From Wenzhouxiangellaceae bacterium (GTDB taxonomy: Bacteria; Pseudomonadota; Gammaproteobacteria; Xanthomonadales; Wenzhouxiangellaceae), in the NCBI GenBank assembly GCA_023258355.1, contig JALQZL010000023.1, forward strand, positions 1-16,032: DNA of 16,032 nucleotides. Direction: 5' to 3'. Positions 14,708 through 16,032 of the stretch are shown here, piece after piece. Position 1 is the first letter of the stretch. Every line of letters starts with the position of its first letter. The notes below the pieces were generated by a model. The model did no database searches. It saw nothing but the letters and a program-made list of their open reading frames with translations, and was not told the DNA's origin. Position numbers and translations under genes: made by a program.

Positions 14708-16032
14708 TCAGTGCCGCCAATAGGTTGGCGTCAGTAGCACCAGCAGCGTGAAAATCTCCAACCGCCCCAGGAGCATGGCAAAGCTCATCAACGCCTTGGT
14801 CGCATCACTCAAGCCACCCCAATTCGAGCCCGCTTCTCCCAAGGCAGGCCCTAGGTTATTCATGGCAGAGAACACCACCGAGACAGCGGTCACCAGATCA
14901 GCTTCCAAGCCAGAGACCATCAGCGTGAGAATGACAATACACACGATGTATAGAGACACATAACCCCATACCGCATTGGCCACTTCATCATCTAGCGTGC
15001 GTCCCCCGAGCTTTAGCGGGACCACTGAGCGTGGATGAGCCAATCGTTTGAGTTCACGTACGCCTTGCTTGGTGAGAAGATAGACCCGAATCATTTTGAA
15101 GCCACCGGTGGTCGCACCCGCACATCCACCTAAGGCACTGATCATGAGGACCAAAAGAGGCAATGTGCCGGGCCAAAGATACACTTCAGTGGTCGCAAAG
15201 CCTGTGGTTGTCATGTAAGAAATGGTGTGGAATGCCGCTGAGCGTAAAGACTCCCAGAAGCTACCGCTGACATCTTGACGCCACAACAACACCGTCACCA
15301 AAGCGCTCACAAGCACGATCAATAAAGCAAACAACTTCAGCTCAGGGTCTTTGAGATACACCTGCATGCTGGCCCGACGCAGGGCCAAAAAGTGAAGCGC
15401 AAAATTTAAGCTCGCGATAAAGACGAACACCATGACCAGCCACTCAATCAAGGGGCTGTTGTAATACCCAATAGAGGCATCATGCGTGGAGAATCCAGCC
15501 GTCGCAATGGTCGAAAAGCTGTGCATCAACGCATCGAATAAATTCATGCCAGCTGCCCAATAAGCCGCCGCACAAATGATGGTGAGCCCAATGTAGATCG
15601 CCCACAGCGCTTTGGCCGTTTCTGCGATTTTTGGAGTCAATCGGTTTTCTTTCATCGGACCGGTGGCCTCGGCTTTATAGACCTGCATACCCCCGACTCG
15701 AAGCATCGGCAAAATAGCCACCGCCAAAATAATAATGCCCAGACCACCCATCCACTGCAGTTGTTGGCGGTACCAAAGAATGGAGATCGGCATCGTATCT
15801 AGGCCTGAAAAAACGGTCGCGCCAGTGGTGGTGATCCCCGAAGTCGATTCAAAAATCGCATCCGCAATCGACGCCTCTAAGCCAAGAATAAATGGCAAAG
15901 AACCCGCCAAACAGACCGCACCCCAACACGCCACCACGACCAAGAACCCATCGCTGATACGCAAGTCACGATCGGCATTTCTCACCGGCCAGTACAAGGC
16001 ACTGCCGCTGCCCAAAATAAGCACCCAACTGG
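14708..16032 (-). CDS. trkH: Trk potassium uptake protein TrkH, N-terminus cut by window edge
   Basis: TrkH is the membrane-embedded K+-translocating subunit that works with the peripheral NAD-binding regulator TrkA. About 440 residues are present, open to the window end; against E. coli TrkH (483) roughly 45 N-terminal residues are missing, and the GTG at 16024 is internal. The four pore loops are visible in order: SGITTTGATV, FSTIATAGFSTHD, SYMTTTGFAT and MNNLGPALGEAG, with the filter glycines in place. GGLGIIILAVAILPML, RLTPKIAETAKALW, GGCAGATTGGFKM and the C-terminal LTPTYWRH match E. coli TrkH almost word for word. The small TPR gene follows 18 nt later. No trkA is in the window, which is usual since trkA often lies elsewhere. 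Confidence 0.95.
   Translation of the reverse strand, partial: SWVLILGSGSALYWPVRNADRDLRISDGFLVVVACWGAVCLAGSLPFILGLEASIADAIFESTSGITTTGATVFSGLDTMPISILWYRQQLQWMGGLGIIILAVAILPMLRVGGMQVYKAEATGPMKENRLTPKIAETAKALWAIYIGLTIICAAAYWAAGMNLFDALMHSFSTIATAGFSTHDASIGYYNSPLIEWLVMVFVFIASLNFALHFLALRRASMQVYLKDPELKLFALLIVLVSALVTVLLWRQDVSGSFWESLRSAAFHTISYMTTTGFATTEVYLWPGTLPLLVLMISALGGCAGATTGGFKMIRVYLLTKQGVRELKRLAHPRSVVPLKLGGRTLDDEVANAVWGYVSLYIVCIVILTLMVSGLEADLVTAVSVVFSAMNNLGPALGEAGSNWGGLSDATKALMSFAMLLGRLEIFTLLVLLTPTYWRH

Overview
The window looks like ordinary, very gene-dense chromosome from a gammaproteobacterium. The evidence is a two-domain GlnE, a fused bifunctional MnmC, TrkH of the E. coli type, an E. coli-like GcvH, and lgt-thyA-folA-apaH in one run. 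Base composition is slightly GC-rich by eye. A marine or oceanospirillum-like lineage is plausible, but that is only an inference. I see no rRNA, tRNA, IS element, phage gene or CRISPR array, and no gene-free stretch reaches 300 bases.

Layout. (1) 1-2667, plus strand: the 3' four-fifths of glnE, then a small membrane protein of the Mpo1-like/DUF962 family. (2) 2672-3936, minus strand: a MerC-domain membrane protein, a second and different DUF962 protein, and gcvH, in that order of transcription. A 25-bp palindrome holds the stop codons of both convergent units. (3) 4011-6640, plus strand: mnmC overlapping aroE by 4 nt. (4) 6632-9709, minus strand: lgt, thyA, folA and apaH, covering lipoprotein maturation, dTMP synthesis, folate recycling and Ap4A hydrolysis. 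(5) 9763-14377, plus strand: an SLC13-type permease with two TrkA-C domains, a BtuF-like periplasmic binding protein, a zinc-free MDR oxidoreductase and a secreted S1/P1-type nuclease. The first three overlap each other; the nuclease follows after 40 nt. (6) 14387-16032, minus strand: trkH (cut by the window end) and a small TPR protein.

How the genes work together. ThyA oxidises methylene-THF to dihydrofolate and FolA re-reduces it, so their 1-nt overlap is functionally sensible. MnmC completes wobble-uridine modification of tRNA and AroE acts in the shikimate pathway; they share transcription rather than a pathway. The permease-BtuF-MDR-nuclease run has no obvious common pathway.

The most notable non-coding pattern concerns the two divergent promoter regions (3937-4010 and 9710-9762). 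All four genes leaving them have a -10-like hexamer ending 6 to 9 nt before the preferred start codon and no Shine-Dalgarno sequence. If these are the real promoters, all four mRNAs are leaderless or nearly so. Genes inside operons often do carry Shine-Dalgarno sequences. I found no convincing wholly new multi-gene system. The two DUF962 genes around a lone gcvH and the four-gene envelope operon are the nearest candidates.
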